Below, one piece after another: positions 1 to 10,246 of a stretch of DNA of 64,000 bases (position 1 is the stretch's first letter; the number at the start of each line of letters is the position of its first letter). The translations under genes and the position numbers were made by a program. The notes under the pieces were generated by a model, which saw only the letters and a program-made list of their open reading frames with translations, ran no database searches and was not told where the DNA came from. Origin of the DNA: Paracoccus kondratievae (GTDB taxonomy: Bacteria > Pseudomonadota > Alphaproteobacteria > Rhodobacterales > Rhodobacteraceae); NCBI RefSeq assembly GCF_009301415.1, contig NZ_CP045073.1, positions 1,131,501 through 1,195,500 of the forward strand, read 5' to 3'.

Positions 1-208
1 CCACTGAGCGGATTTGTCGGGATTGTTAGCGCAATGTTAGGCGCAACGCCAGCGCGAGTGATGCCGTAAGACAGAGCTGCTGGGCACTGACGGTGATTCT
101 CACCTGATCATCAGGCCGGCCCAGGATTTCCGACAAAACTATGACAACGCATCTGTGCTTGGTCGTTTCGACTAGGCGCTGCCGCCGCAGTTGGAGATTC
201 TGTTACAG
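1..208. other. left edge, no gene; possible transposon-end repeats
   Basis: No coding region is recognised here. Positions 25-34 and 36-46 carry two near-identical direct repeats (GTTAGCGCAA and GTTAGGCGCAA). Tn7/Tn5053-type elements carry repeated transposase-binding sites inside their ends, and the transposition module begins less than 2 kb to the right. These repeats could therefore be part of a transposon end, but no terminal dinucleotide or target duplication can be seen because the window begins here. Confidence 0.3.
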
Positions 209-436
209 TTACTCGGCCTTCAGCAGCATCCAGCTCTCTACCCCAAACCCTTGGGCGACTCGATACAGATTGTCAATGGAGATGTTCTGCTCCGACCGCT
301 CCACCGCACTGAGGTAGGTCCGGTTCAACCCGCATTCGTGCGCTAGGTACTCCTGCGACCAGCCGCGTTCTGCCCGCAGCCTGCGCATGTTGCGCGCCAC
401 GATGTCTCGCAGAGGGCTCTTGGGAGTCGTCTTCAT
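209..436 (-). CDS. XRE-family helix-turn-helix regulator
   Basis: A 75-residue protein made almost entirely of a Cro/CI-type HTH domain, with the pattern RAERGWSQEYLAHECGLNRTY followed by LSAVERSEQNISIDNLY. Single-domain XRE proteins of this size act as dimeric repressors in plasmids and mobile elements. The ATG at 436 is chosen because the longer TTG option lies inside a perfect palindrome (436-454) that abuts the start codon, as expected for autoregulation. The gene is transcribed away from the zinc-ribbon gene at 510, so one operator could control both directions. The target is inferred from position only. Confidence 0.85.
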   Translation of the reverse strand: MKTTPKSPLRDIVARNMRRLRAERGWSQEYLAHECGLNRTYLSAVERSEQNISIDNLYRVAQGFGVESWMLLKAE

Positions 437-454
437 GCACAATGCTATTGTGCA
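436..454. promoter_or_regulatory. palindromic operator of the XRE regulator
   Basis: TGCACAATgctATTGTGCA is a perfect 8-bp inverted repeat with a 3-bp spacer. It overlaps the start codon of the XRE gene and lies about 55 bp upstream of the divergent gene at 510. XRE repressors usually bind such sites, so this is a likely autoregulatory operator. Confidence 0.6.
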
Positions 455-509
455 CCGACGCTTTTAACTCTACCTGTTTTAACATTCATTCGACATCACG
501 GAGCCCGCC

Positions 510-830
510 ATGCCCCAACAATGTCCACATTGCATGACCGAGATTCACGCCGAAGCTTCCACCTGCCCCGCCTGCGGAGCGATCCGCGGCGTGTGGGGCC
601 GCTCGGTCGAAAGCTGGCGCCGGGCATCGACCTTCATGCTCGGCGTGGCCGCCTTCTTCGTTCTTGCCGGCATTGGCTTCGGCATGCTGGTGGCGTCGGA
701 TTACTCGACGACCTGGTTCGACGGGTTGATCGCCTTTCTGTTCCTATCGCCCTTCGTGCTGTTCGCCGGCGGTGTCGGCCTGTTCCTGCGCTATGTGATC
801 CCTCGGATGTCGGAGGGCTGGTACCGATGA
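510..830 (+). CDS. zinc-ribbon membrane protein of unknown function
   Basis: A 106-residue protein. Residues 5-22 form a zinc ribbon with two CxxC pairs (CPHC and CPAC). Two hydrophobic helices follow, at about residues 40-62 and 73-96, so it should be a small inner-membrane protein with a cytoplasmic metal-binding head. The ATG at 510 directly follows a GGAG-like site. It is divergent from the XRE regulator and may share its operator. Similar zinc-ribbon/two-helix proteins are common in mobile regions, but no specific function is known to me. Confidence 0.6.
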   Translation: MPQQCPHCMTEIHAEASTCPACGAIRGVWGRSVESWRRASTFMLGVAAFFVLAGIGFGMLVASDYSTTWFDGLIAFLFLSPFVLFAGGVGLFLRYVIPRMSEGWYR

Positions 831-889
831 GGGCCATGCGCCGATCAAGGTTTGCAACAAGATGAAACGCGCCTGCAGGAGGAACGACC

Positions 890-1126
890 ATGACCGCCAA
901 GCAGAAATCTGAGTTGGACACGGACGGTATCACCGATCAGCGGCGGATCGACAATTTGCGGAACATGTTGGCCCATTTGAGTAACTATCCGGCAGACGAT
1001 GCAGAATGCATCCTGGAGCTCAAGCTTCCGCTGTCGATGCTGGCCATGATCATGAAGCGCAGTGCCGAAGCCCGGACTACGCCACAATCGCTTGTTCTGG
1101 ACCTGCTCTCCGAGGCTGGGTATTGA
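890..1126 (+). CDS. small hypothetical protein
   Basis: A 78-residue soluble protein, predicted mostly helical and acidic at the N terminus (MTAKQKSELDTDG). It has a clear Shine-Dalgarno (GCAGGAGGAACG) just upstream of the ATG at 890. It ends 6 bp before the next small gene, so the two are probably co-transcribed. I do not recognise a family. It belongs to the set of small genes left of the Tn7-like module and may be cargo or an accessory regulator. Confidence 0.5.
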   Translation: MTAKQKSELDTDGITDQRRIDNLRNMLAHLSNYPADDAECILELKLPLSMLAMIMKRSAEARTTPQSLVLDLLSEAGY

Positions 1127-1132
1127 TGTCTC

Positions 1133-1330
1133 ATGCCGGACCCCGCACACCCACATCCTGACGCTGCATCCATTCGAGACTGGGGACTGTACGGGCCGCG
1201 CGACCCGGCCATTGCGACGCTCGTCGAGCGCCTGGCTTACGAACGCCAGATGCGGCTGAACGAAATTGAGCAGCTGATCGTCGATGTCCTGACAACCGCA
1301 CTTAATACAGAGCGCAAACCGTCAAGCTAA
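1133..1330 (+). CDS. small hypothetical protein
   Basis: A 65-residue protein with a helical central stretch (ATLVERLAYERQMRLNEIEQ) that could form a short coiled coil. It starts 6 bp after the stop of the preceding small gene, which supports an operon. An AT-rich stretch of about 170 bp follows, unlike the GC-rich surroundings. That stretch probably holds the promoter and operator of the Ner-like gene at 1498. No family recognised. Confidence 0.45.
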   Translation: MPDPAHPHPDAASIRDWGLYGPRDPAIATLVERLAYERQMRLNEIEQLIVDVLTTALNTERKPSS

Positions 1331-1497
1331 GCGTGCGACTGGGCTTCCCCGTTCTAACAAAAAACAATCTGTAAAAAATTAGATTAGTAAAATCAAAGCG
1401 CTAGATAATTTTTTAGCTGGGAAAATGATTCGTTCTCTGCCATAATCCGTTTGGGCTAGATGTGCTGGTCACTCACTGACACGGTATAGGTGCAGGG

Positions 1498-1728
1498 ATG
1501 GACGATGAATTTTGCCACGAGATGATCCGGGCACGCTTGCGGCTGGCCGGAACCAGCTTCAGCGACATTGCTCGCGAACTGGGCAAAACTCCTGCCTCGG
1601 TAAGCCTTGTGTCGCAAGGGCATCGGCGGTCTCAGAGAATCCAGCGTGCGATAGCGGAAAAGCTTGATACCACCCCCGAAAATATCTGGCCTGATCGCTA
1701 CGAACAGGAGGGCACCATGAAGAGCTAA
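1498..1728 (+). CDS. Ner-like winged-helix DNA-binding protein
   Basis: A 76-residue protein resembling the Ner/Nlp regulators of Mu-like phages and transposons. It has an N-terminal helix (MIRARLRLAGTSFSDIAREL), a recognition helix region (GKTPASVSLVSQGHRRSQRI) and the family's closing motif, an acidic helix ending in P-x-x-IWP (TTPENIWPDRY). In Mu, Ner represses early transcription of the transposase genes. It sits upstream of the tnsA-tniABQ genes and follows an AT-rich region (1340-1440), which fits a role in controlling transposition. The target site is inferred. Confidence 0.7.
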   Translation: MDDEFCHEMIRARLRLAGTSFSDIARELGKTPASVSLVSQGHRRSQRIQRAIAEKLDTTPENIWPDRYEQEGTMKS

Positions 1729-1938
1729 AAGCGAAAGGCTCCGAAAGCGCCAACTTTCAGAGCCCTGCTTAAACTTACCGAATCTGGTCAACCCGGTAAG
1801 TCGAAGCATCCCAAACCTCGCACGCAAAGTCAATGACCGGCGCCATCCGTTTCGGTCGATGGCTGCGCTGTGCCTGCATCCGCCGTGATCGCCCGTTCCC
1901 GGGGCGGTCACCTGACAAACTATTGCCAGGGATGTGAC

Positions 1939-2466
1939 ATGAACCCCTTCTTTCGTTTTCCCGTGCTGGCACCCGCCAGCCGGACCATTCCGGCGCGCTC
2001 GAAAGCGAGCGCCCGCGTGCAGGTCGTCGATGTGCGATCATTCTTGCCCCAGCCCGTCATCAGCCGGCTCGAATCCGGGCTGGAAGCCCATTGCTGGGAC
2101 CAGTTGATTGCGGATCCCGAGATTCGTGAAGTTCAGGCGCAGCCGCCCGCCATCCGGTACCGCGACGCACGGGGCAGGCCCGCCGTCCATCACTTCGATT
2201 TCCGCGCCCGCCTGACCGACGGCAATGCGATTGCCGTCGCCGTGCGCCCACTGGCCCGCGTCCGCAAATACCGCTTCGAGGACACGTTGAGGCTTATCGC
2301 CTCGCAACTGCCCAGATCCTTCGCGACACGAGTCTTGCTGTTCACGGACGCGGATATTCCCCGGCCGGAAATCGTGCCGCACGCCCCGACGACGCGCCTG
2401 ATCGAGCGCGCCAGGGAACTCGGCGCCCCGATGATTCCAGCCTTTACCCATATGATCCTGGCCTGA
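1939..2466 (+). CDS. TnsA-like endonuclease of the Tn7-like module
   Basis: A 175-residue protein, directly upstream of tniA (9-bp gap). It has the layout of the TnsA N-terminal endonuclease fold: an acidic helix ESGLE (45-49), then HHFDF with Asp87, then a strand ending VAVRP. TnsA uses a Glu-Asp-Lys type centre to cut the 5' ends of the transposon, so that TnsA+TnsB gives cut-and-paste transposition. Here an Arg (about 103) occupies the strand end where Lys is usual, so activity cannot be assumed. The start at 1939 is preferred over upstream options because of AGGGATG just before it and the fit to family length. Confidence 0.6.
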   Translation: MNPFFRFPVLAPASRTIPARSKASARVQVVDVRSFLPQPVISRLESGLEAHCWDQLIADPEIREVQAQPPAIRYRDARGRPAVHHFDFRARLTDGNAIAVAVRPLARVRKYRFEDTLRLIASQLPRSFATRVLLFTDADIPRPEIVPHAPTTRLIERARELGAPMIPAFTHMILA

Positions 2467-2475
2467 GAGGACGCC

Positions 2476-4608
2476 ATGAAACACAGCAATTTCAAGCTTC
2501 TCGATCTCGTTGTCCTTGATGGCGTGGAATATCGGCTTGCATCACATGAACCAGAAGGGATCGTGCTGATCGGAACAGCGCCACCACACCCTGCCCGCAG
2601 CATCAGCCATGGCGAGATGGAGGAACTGCTTCGCAGCCCAAGGTTCCGCTGCATTCCGCAGGGAGGCGCACGCACAACGGCCGAGCGCAACCTTGACGGA
2701 CTCCCCGAATATTTTCGGGATCTTCCCGACAGCAAGCAGCAGACGGCACTGTGGCGATTGCTGTTCGCCGAGGAACTGCTGCGCTGCATCGAGGCCGGGA
2801 TGGCCAAGCGCAACGAGGCCTCGGTCAACACCATTCTGCCAGCAATCATTGCGGCCGTAGAAAATAACATCCGCAAGCGCTTTCGCAAACGGTTCAAGCG
2901 CGCGGGGCGTATGGAAACCTCTCGAACGCCGCCCTGCGCCAAGACGCTGCTGATCTGGACACGAGCCTATGAAAGAAGCGGCTTCAGCATCATGGCCCTG
3001 GTGCCTCAAACGCATCGATGCGGGGGCAGACGCCAGATGCTGCCCGGAGAGCTTGCGGCATTCGATGCGCTGATCGCCGAATACGCCTCGCCGCTGCGCC
3101 CGACCATCGATCAGATCCACGAGCGCGCGACCAACCTTTACGCGGATTTCAACCGCGACCGTGCTGAGCGGGGGGTGCCCGAACTCCGGCCGCCATCCCG
3201 CTCTACCGTCTATCGCGCGATCCTGCGGATGGACCCTTACGAGACCTACCTGCAACGGTGGGGCGTCGATGCCGCCAACAAGAAATTCGCGATCATCGAA
3301 TACGGCGCGCAGGTCCTGCGGCCCATGGAACGGGTCGAGATCGACGAGTGGGATGTCGACCTCATGACATGGGTTTCCAACGCCGGTCTTCTCGAGCGGC
3401 TGACGAAGCAGCAGATCGCCGCTCTCGAAGTGATCCGCCTTGTCATCTGCGTCGCCATCGACTGCGCCACGCGCTGCGTCGTCGGTCTCACCCTGTCCAG
3501 GTCGACCAGTGCCGAAGCGGCGATCCGCACGCTGGAAACGGTCACGATCGACAAGACGGCTCTCGCGGTCGGCCTTGGCTGCCGTCACGGCTGGCATCAG
3601 GGCGGGCGCCCCGAAACCGTCGCGGCCGACATGGGCTCGGCCTTCGTCAGCGATGATTTCAAGATCACCTGCGCCGGGTTGCTTGCCCGCCTGGTCAATC
3701 CACCCGGCGGTGTGGCCAAGCTCCGGTCTCGCATCGAACGCCTGTTCGGGACCTTTGCAACGCATTTCGTCAGCCGATTCCGGGGGCGGACATTCCCGAA
3801 CCCCGAGCAGCGGGGCGATTACGATGCGGAGGTGGAAGCCTCGCTCACCGATCAGGATCTGCTGGCGGCGCTCGTGACCTATATCGTGGACGTCTATCAC
3901 CAACGGGCCCATCGTGGGCTGCATGGTGAGTCCCCCGCAGAGTGCTGGGACCGACTGGTCACCAAATACGGCCTTCCGGCGCCGGTCGATGCGATGGATC
4001 GCCGGGCGATCTTCGGCATTGAGCTGGAACGCAGCATTTCCGGTCGGGGTGTGCGGGTGTTCGGCGCGGATTTCGCCTGCGACCAGTTGCGCGATGCCCG
4101 CAAGCACAGCCATCAGCACAAGGCCCGGCTGCGGTTCGATCCACTTGACCTTGGCTGGGTCGCGGTCGAGGTCGGCGGAATCTGGTATCCCGCCCATGAC
4201 CTGTCCGGGGCGCTTTCGGGCGTTTCCTTCTACCAGTGGTCGGCCTTCGCCAGGACCGTCATGGATCACAACCGCGAACGCGCGGCAATCTCCGCCGAAA
4301 TCTTCCATGACGGGCTGCGCCGGCTCGATCTGCTTTCCATCGAGGCGGCCAACGCCGCGCAGCTTGGGCGGATGACGTTCACCGCCGAGGAGATCGACAG
4401 GGCGGAACAGACACTCGGTCTTGGCCTGCACCTGCTGCCCGCTGCGTCGGTCGGTCAGGCCCAGGCCGGCTCGGATTGGCTGCAGGGCGGGTTTGAGGTC
4501 GGGGGCAGCGAGGCAGATGATGCTGAGGTGCCACCCGCACCGGAGGACCCTCCTGCGGATGACACCCCGCCATCGCGCAAGGGCTGGAGGTTCGAAGATG
4601 ACGAATGA
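2476..4608 (+). CDS. tniA: TniA/TnsB-type DDE transposase
   Basis: A 710-residue transposase of the Mu/TniA/TnsB group. An N-terminal DNA-binding half is followed by an rve integrase core. The catalytic residues can be read as Asp290 (VEIDEWD), Asp385 (VAADMGSAF) and Glu421 (RIERLFGTF); 35 residues separate the second Asp from Glu, as in DD(35)E enzymes. A Mu-type C-terminal beta-barrel follows (VRVFGADFACDQLRD, then RFDPLDLGWVAVEV), and the acidic tail probably contacts TniB. It overlaps tniB by 11 bp. It joins the 3' ends of the element to target DNA. All catalytic residues are present. Confidence 0.93.
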   Translation: MKHSNFKLLDLVVLDGVEYRLASHEPEGIVLIGTAPPHPARSISHGEMEELLRSPRFRCIPQGGARTTAERNLDGLPEYFRDLPDSKQQTALWRLLFAEELLRCIEAGMAKRNEASVNTILPAIIAAVENNIRKRFRKRFKRAGRMETSRTPPCAKTLLIWTRAYERSGFSIMALVPQTHRCGGRRQMLPGELAAFDALIAEYASPLRPTIDQIHERATNLYADFNRDRAERGVPELRPPSRSTVYRAILRMDPYETYLQRWGVDAANKKFAIIEYGAQVLRPMERVEIDEWDVDLMTWVSNAGLLERLTKQQIAALEVIRLVICVAIDCATRCVVGLTLSRSTSAEAAIRTLETVTIDKTALAVGLGCRHGWHQGGRPETVAADMGSAFVSDDFKITCAGLLARLVNPPGGVAKLRSRIERLFGTFATHFVSRFRGRTFPNPEQRGDYDAEVEASLTDQDLLAALVTYIVDVYHQRAHRGLHGESPAECWDRLVTKYGLPAPVDAMDRRAIFGIELERSISGRGVRVFGADFACDQLRDARKHSHQHKARLRFDPLDLGWVAVEVGGIWYPAHDLSGALSGVSFYQWSAFARTVMDHNRERAAISAEIFHDGLRRLDLLSIEAANAAQLGRMTFTAEEIDRAEQTLGLGLHLLPAASVGQAQAGSDWLQGGFEVGGSEADDAEVPPAPEDPPADDTPPSRKGWRFEDDE

Positions 4609-5596
4609 GCATCACACGGCGCCCGATCAGGTCGCGCGGATCGCCGTGTCCCTGCGCAAGCATTTCGTGGCCCATCCGGGCTACGAAACCGTGCGGCGGC
4701 TTTTCCGCGAGATCATGGACAAACGCCAGGCCGAACTGGATCTTGGACAGTCTGCCGAGGGACGCGGGATCGCGGTCATCGGGGAATCCGGCAGCGGCAA
4801 GACCACTGCCATCCAGCGGATCCTGCGCCGGATTGATGCTGCGGACGCCGAATCTGGCGAGTTCCGCTGGATCTCCATTCGGGTGCCGACGCCTGCCACC
4901 CAGAAAGACCTCGCACGCGCGATCCTGCATGCCCTGGCTTTCCAGATCCAGAGCAACACCACGGCGTCGCGCATGTGGGAGCTGGTCAATTTTCACCTGC
5001 ACCTGCGGAAATGCTGGCTGATCCACCTCGATGAAGGCCAGGAATTGGGTGGCCGAGGCTCGGAGGTCGAGAAGGCGGGCGTGATCAATGCCCTGAAGAG
5101 CCTCATGCAGATCCCGGACTGGCCGACCAACCTGGTCGTCAGCGGGACACCGGAACTGCATGATCTGCTGACCCAGGATCCACAACTGTCCCGCCGCTTC
5201 TTCATCACCCGCTTTCTTCCGGTGACCGAGTTCGATGCCTGCGACGATGTTGCAGAACTGGTCGCCCGCTACGCCGGGCTTGCGGATCTGCCGCTGGCGC
5301 CGGATCTGGCGGATGTGGAGTTCGTGCCCCGGCTTCTCCATGCCGGGCGCGAACAGTTCGGAATCGTGGTCGAACTGATCATCGGCGCGATCACCCGCGC
5401 CCTGGCGGACGGACATCTGGCGTTGGGCATCAGGGATTTCGCACGGTTCTATACCGAACGCACCGGGGATGTCGCGGGGCGGAACCCATTCCTCGTGCCG
5501 GATTTCCGGAGCCTGAATACAGGGCGATCACCGCTTGAGCCCGATCCTCCGACGGGTTCGAAGGGGCGGTCGCGAAAACCAAGGGGGAGGCGGTAA
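4598..5596 (+). CDS. tniB: TniB/TnsC-type AAA ATPase, transposition regulator
   Basis: A 332-residue AAA ATPase. Walker A GESGSGKTT is at about residues 62-70 and Walker B CWLIHLDEGQEL has its Asp at about 145. TniB/TnsC proteins assemble on target DNA and link TniQ to the transposase, providing target immunity. The ATG at 4598 overlaps the tniA stop and has GGAGG eight bases upstream, so the longer reading frame from 4421 is rejected. It is followed one base later by tniQ. Family length is typical. Confidence 0.92.
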   Translation: MTNEHHTAPDQVARIAVSLRKHFVAHPGYETVRRLFREIMDKRQAELDLGQSAEGRGIAVIGESGSGKTTAIQRILRRIDAADAESGEFRWISIRVPTPATQKDLARAILHALAFQIQSNTTASRMWELVNFHLHLRKCWLIHLDEGQELGGRGSEVEKAGVINALKSLMQIPDWPTNLVVSGTPELHDLLTQDPQLSRRFFITRFLPVTEFDACDDVAELVARYAGLADLPLAPDLADVEFVPRLLHAGREQFGIVVELIIGAITRALADGHLALGIRDFARFYTERTGDVAGRNPFLVPDFRSLNTGRSPLEPDPPTGSKGRSRKPRGRR

Positions 5597-5597
5597 G

Positions 5598-7079
5598 ATG
5601 ATCTTTCCCGCCCCGCATGCCCGTGAGACCATCGCCTCCTACGGATACCGCATTGCCCGGCTGTCCGGGCTGTCATCCTTGCCAGAGCTGGTCCACCTCT
5701 TCGATCTGGACCTTCGAGCCCTGCTGATGGGCGACAGGCACAGCGTCGAAAACCTTGCCAGATATACGGGCTGCGATCCGCAGGCGCTTGTTCGTGGCGC
5801 CCTGGACGCCAGCAATCCGCGGCGTCTGCAACTCGGTGCCGACCCCCGCAACAAGGTTCAGTGCGCCCCGGATCGGTATCGGTTCTGCCCGGCCTGTCTG
5901 GGGGGATTGGCCGATGGTGATCTTCGCTCTGCCTGCCTGGGCCGGACGGATTGGCTGATCGACGCGAACCATGTCTGCGCCGAGCACGGTCTCCGTCTCA
6001 TGACGGTCCTGCCCCGCAAGGCGGCACGGATGCAGCAGGACCTGTCGCCTCTGATTCCAAAGCTGGTCGCAGCTCGGGCGGCGCCCTGGCAACCAGGTCG
6101 ACCGACCGCGCTGGAGCACTATATCACTGAGAGGTTGGACGGTGTGCACTCCAGGCGCTGGATCGACGATGTTCAGCTCGATGTCGCCATCCATACCGCC
6201 GAGGTCTTCGGTGCCATGGCCATGCGCGGTCCCCAAGGCGACTGGAAAGGCATATCTGCCGATGAGCGTCGCGAGCATGGGGATCTCGGGGCCGAGGTGC
6301 TGATCGAAGGACCGGCGGCGATCAAGGATTTCCTGCGCACGCATATCGGTCATGGCCGGCGGGGCAACGATTACCACAACGCCTTTGGCCGTGCGTTCAA
6401 CGAGTTCTATTTCCGAAAGGATCAGCCCGCTTACAGGCCCATCTGTGCGGTGCTGGCAGCATATGTTGGGGAAACCTTCCGTTTCACGGGTCAGGAGAAG
6501 GTTTTCGGCATCCGCACACGCGGGGTCGAGCCCAAGACCCTGCGTTCGCTCTGCAACCGTCACGGAATCGGGCTGAAGATCACCGTGCAGGTGCTGAAGG
6601 CCCAATACGGCCTCAGGGTCGGGATCGGGGCCAGTTCCGAGGTCGATCCCGACCTGATCGCCGATCTTGCACCAAAGCTGAAGGACCTGCTCAACGCCCA
6701 GGATGCCGCGCGCCATCTTGGCGTCAGCGTCGATGTGGTGCGGGGGCTGATCGGCGACGGGCTGCTGGTCCCCGATTACCGCTTCAACGACAGGATGGTC
6801 GGGTTTTCGGCAGCGACGCTCGAATCCTTTCTCGATGACTGGTGCAGCGCAGGCAAGTCGCCATCAGGTGGACAGGCAATTCGCACCCCCATCCAGACCG
6901 TCGCTCGTGCGAACAGGGTCAAGGTTTCGCGGCTGCTGATCGCGGCTCGGGCCGTTGGGGGTGCGCTGTATCGTGACCGGCGGAAGCGGGGACTGACCGG
7001 GGTTACTGTCAGTCATTCTTGCATGGCGGCACTGGTTGAGCAGGCTAAAACCGATGCCAGCAAGGTTGGGCTCGGCTGA
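5598..7079 (+). CDS. tniQ: TniQ-family target-selection protein
   Basis: A 493-residue protein with the TniQ N-terminal signature PAPHARETIASYGYRIARLSG and a zinc-finger-like segment (RFCPACLGG, then CLGRTDW, then CAEHG). TniQ/TnsD proteins choose the target site and recruit the AAA ATPase. The C-terminal 250 residues contain HTH-like segments (AARHLGVSVDVVRGLIGDG) suitable for sequence-specific DNA binding. The start at 5598 lies one base after the tniB stop, with GGAGG upstream. No attachment-site tRNA or glmS terminus is visible nearby, so the target is unknown. Confidence 0.9.
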   Translation: MIFPAPHARETIASYGYRIARLSGLSSLPELVHLFDLDLRALLMGDRHSVENLARYTGCDPQALVRGALDASNPRRLQLGADPRNKVQCAPDRYRFCPACLGGLADGDLRSACLGRTDWLIDANHVCAEHGLRLMTVLPRKAARMQQDLSPLIPKLVAARAAPWQPGRPTALEHYITERLDGVHSRRWIDDVQLDVAIHTAEVFGAMAMRGPQGDWKGISADERREHGDLGAEVLIEGPAAIKDFLRTHIGHGRRGNDYHNAFGRAFNEFYFRKDQPAYRPICAVLAAYVGETFRFTGQEKVFGIRTRGVEPKTLRSLCNRHGIGLKITVQVLKAQYGLRVGIGASSEVDPDLIADLAPKLKDLLNAQDAARHLGVSVDVVRGLIGDGLLVPDYRFNDRMVGFSAATLESFLDDWCSAGKSPSGGQAIRTPIQTVARANRVKVSRLLIAARAVGGALYRDRRKRGLTGVTVSHSCMAALVEQAKTDASKVGLG

Positions 7080-7107
7080 CGTGCCGCGCGACAAACAGGA
7101 TGAGACG

Positions 7108-7168
7108 GATCGGCGGGAGCGCGGCGGAGGGAGGGCGTAGCCCGACCGGAGGCGCGCTCCCGCCGATC
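7108..7168. repeat. 16-bp perfect inverted repeat (large hairpin)
   Basis: GATCGGCGGGAGCGCG at 7108-7123 is exactly complementary to 7153-7168, with a 29-base loop. It lies between the tniQ stop and istA. It could terminate transcription from tniQ (although no T-run follows), be part of the IS21 left end, or be a REP-like element. Its role is not known. Confidence 0.6.
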
Positions 7169-7192
7169 TGCCCGATTTCCCGGGGTCTGTGA

Positions 7193-9292
<2,100 letters not shown>

Positions 9293-9309
9293 ATGCTCAT
9301 CCTGTTTGT

Positions 9310-10246
9310 CGCGCGGCAGCCGCGAGCTCTCGGTAAAGGTCTTCGCGGGCCAGTGTCGCCTGGTCGAACTCGGTTTTCGCCAGGGCGGCGCGCCCGGATA
9401 CGGGTTGCGCCGGGTGCTGATCGACGAACACGGAAACCCCAAGGGCGAACTGTCCCGCGGCGAGCAGAAGAGCCTTCAGACCGACAGGGTCATTCTCGTT
9501 CCCGGCCCCGAGGACGAACAGGACGTCGTCCGGCGCATGTATCGCATGTTCGTCGAGGACGGCCGATCCGAGCGCGAGATCGCGGATGCCCTGAACGCCG
9601 ACGGACTGCGCACCGATCTCGACCGGCCATGGACGCGGGCGACGGTCCATCAGGTGCTGACCAACGGGAAATACATCGGCAACAACGTCTTCAACAAGAT
9701 TTCCTTCAAGCTGAAGCAGCGCCGGGTGGTGAACCCGCGCGAGATGTGGATCCGCGCCGAGGGCGCCTATCCGGCCATCGTCGATGAGGCACTGTTCCTG
9801 CGCGCCCGGGAAATCGTCGATGCGCGCAGCCGTCATCTTTCCGACCAGGACCTGCTGGACGCACTTCGGGCACTGCTTGCGAGCAAGGGCTTCCTTTCCG
9901 GGTTGGTCATCGACGAGCACGAGGACGCGCCGTCATCGAGCGCGTTCCGATCCCGGTTCGGCAGCCTGCTGCGCGCCTATGAGATGGTCGGCTATCAGCC
10001 CGACCGGGACTACCGATACATCAAGATCAACCGCAAGCTCCGCGAGGCACATCCGCAGATCGTGGCGGGTGTCATCGCTGGGATCGAGAACGCCGGTGGC
10101 AGCGCCGTTCAGGATCCCCGGACCGAGATTCTGACCGTCAACGGCGAATTCACGGTATCGGTCGTGCTGTCGCGATGCTTCGAGACCGCTGCAGGCTCGC
10201 TGCGCTGGCGCATCCGCCTCGACACGCTTCACGGTGAACTGATGCG
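9310..10246 (+). pseudogene. C-terminal fragment of a large serine recombinase
   Basis: About 310 codons match the recombinase and zinc-ribbon-type DNA-binding region of large serine recombinases: GYGLRRVLIDEHGNPKG, then the RMYRMFVEDGRSEREIADAL helix and the WTRATVHQVLTNGKYIGN motif. The N-terminal catalytic domain with the active Ser is missing, lost at the junction with the IS21 fragment. The 3' end is lost at the left inverted repeat of the IS1111-type element at 10247. Such recombinases integrate phages and islands, so this marks a former element. A TTG at 9306 could start translation but the product would lack catalysis. Confidence 0.75.

Noticed and set aside
2542..4431. A 629-codon open frame on the minus strand opposite tniA
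   Set aside because: High-GC DNA leaves the antisense frame open. The plus strand has a full DDE transposase with catalytic residues and coupled neighbours, while the minus frame has no domain.
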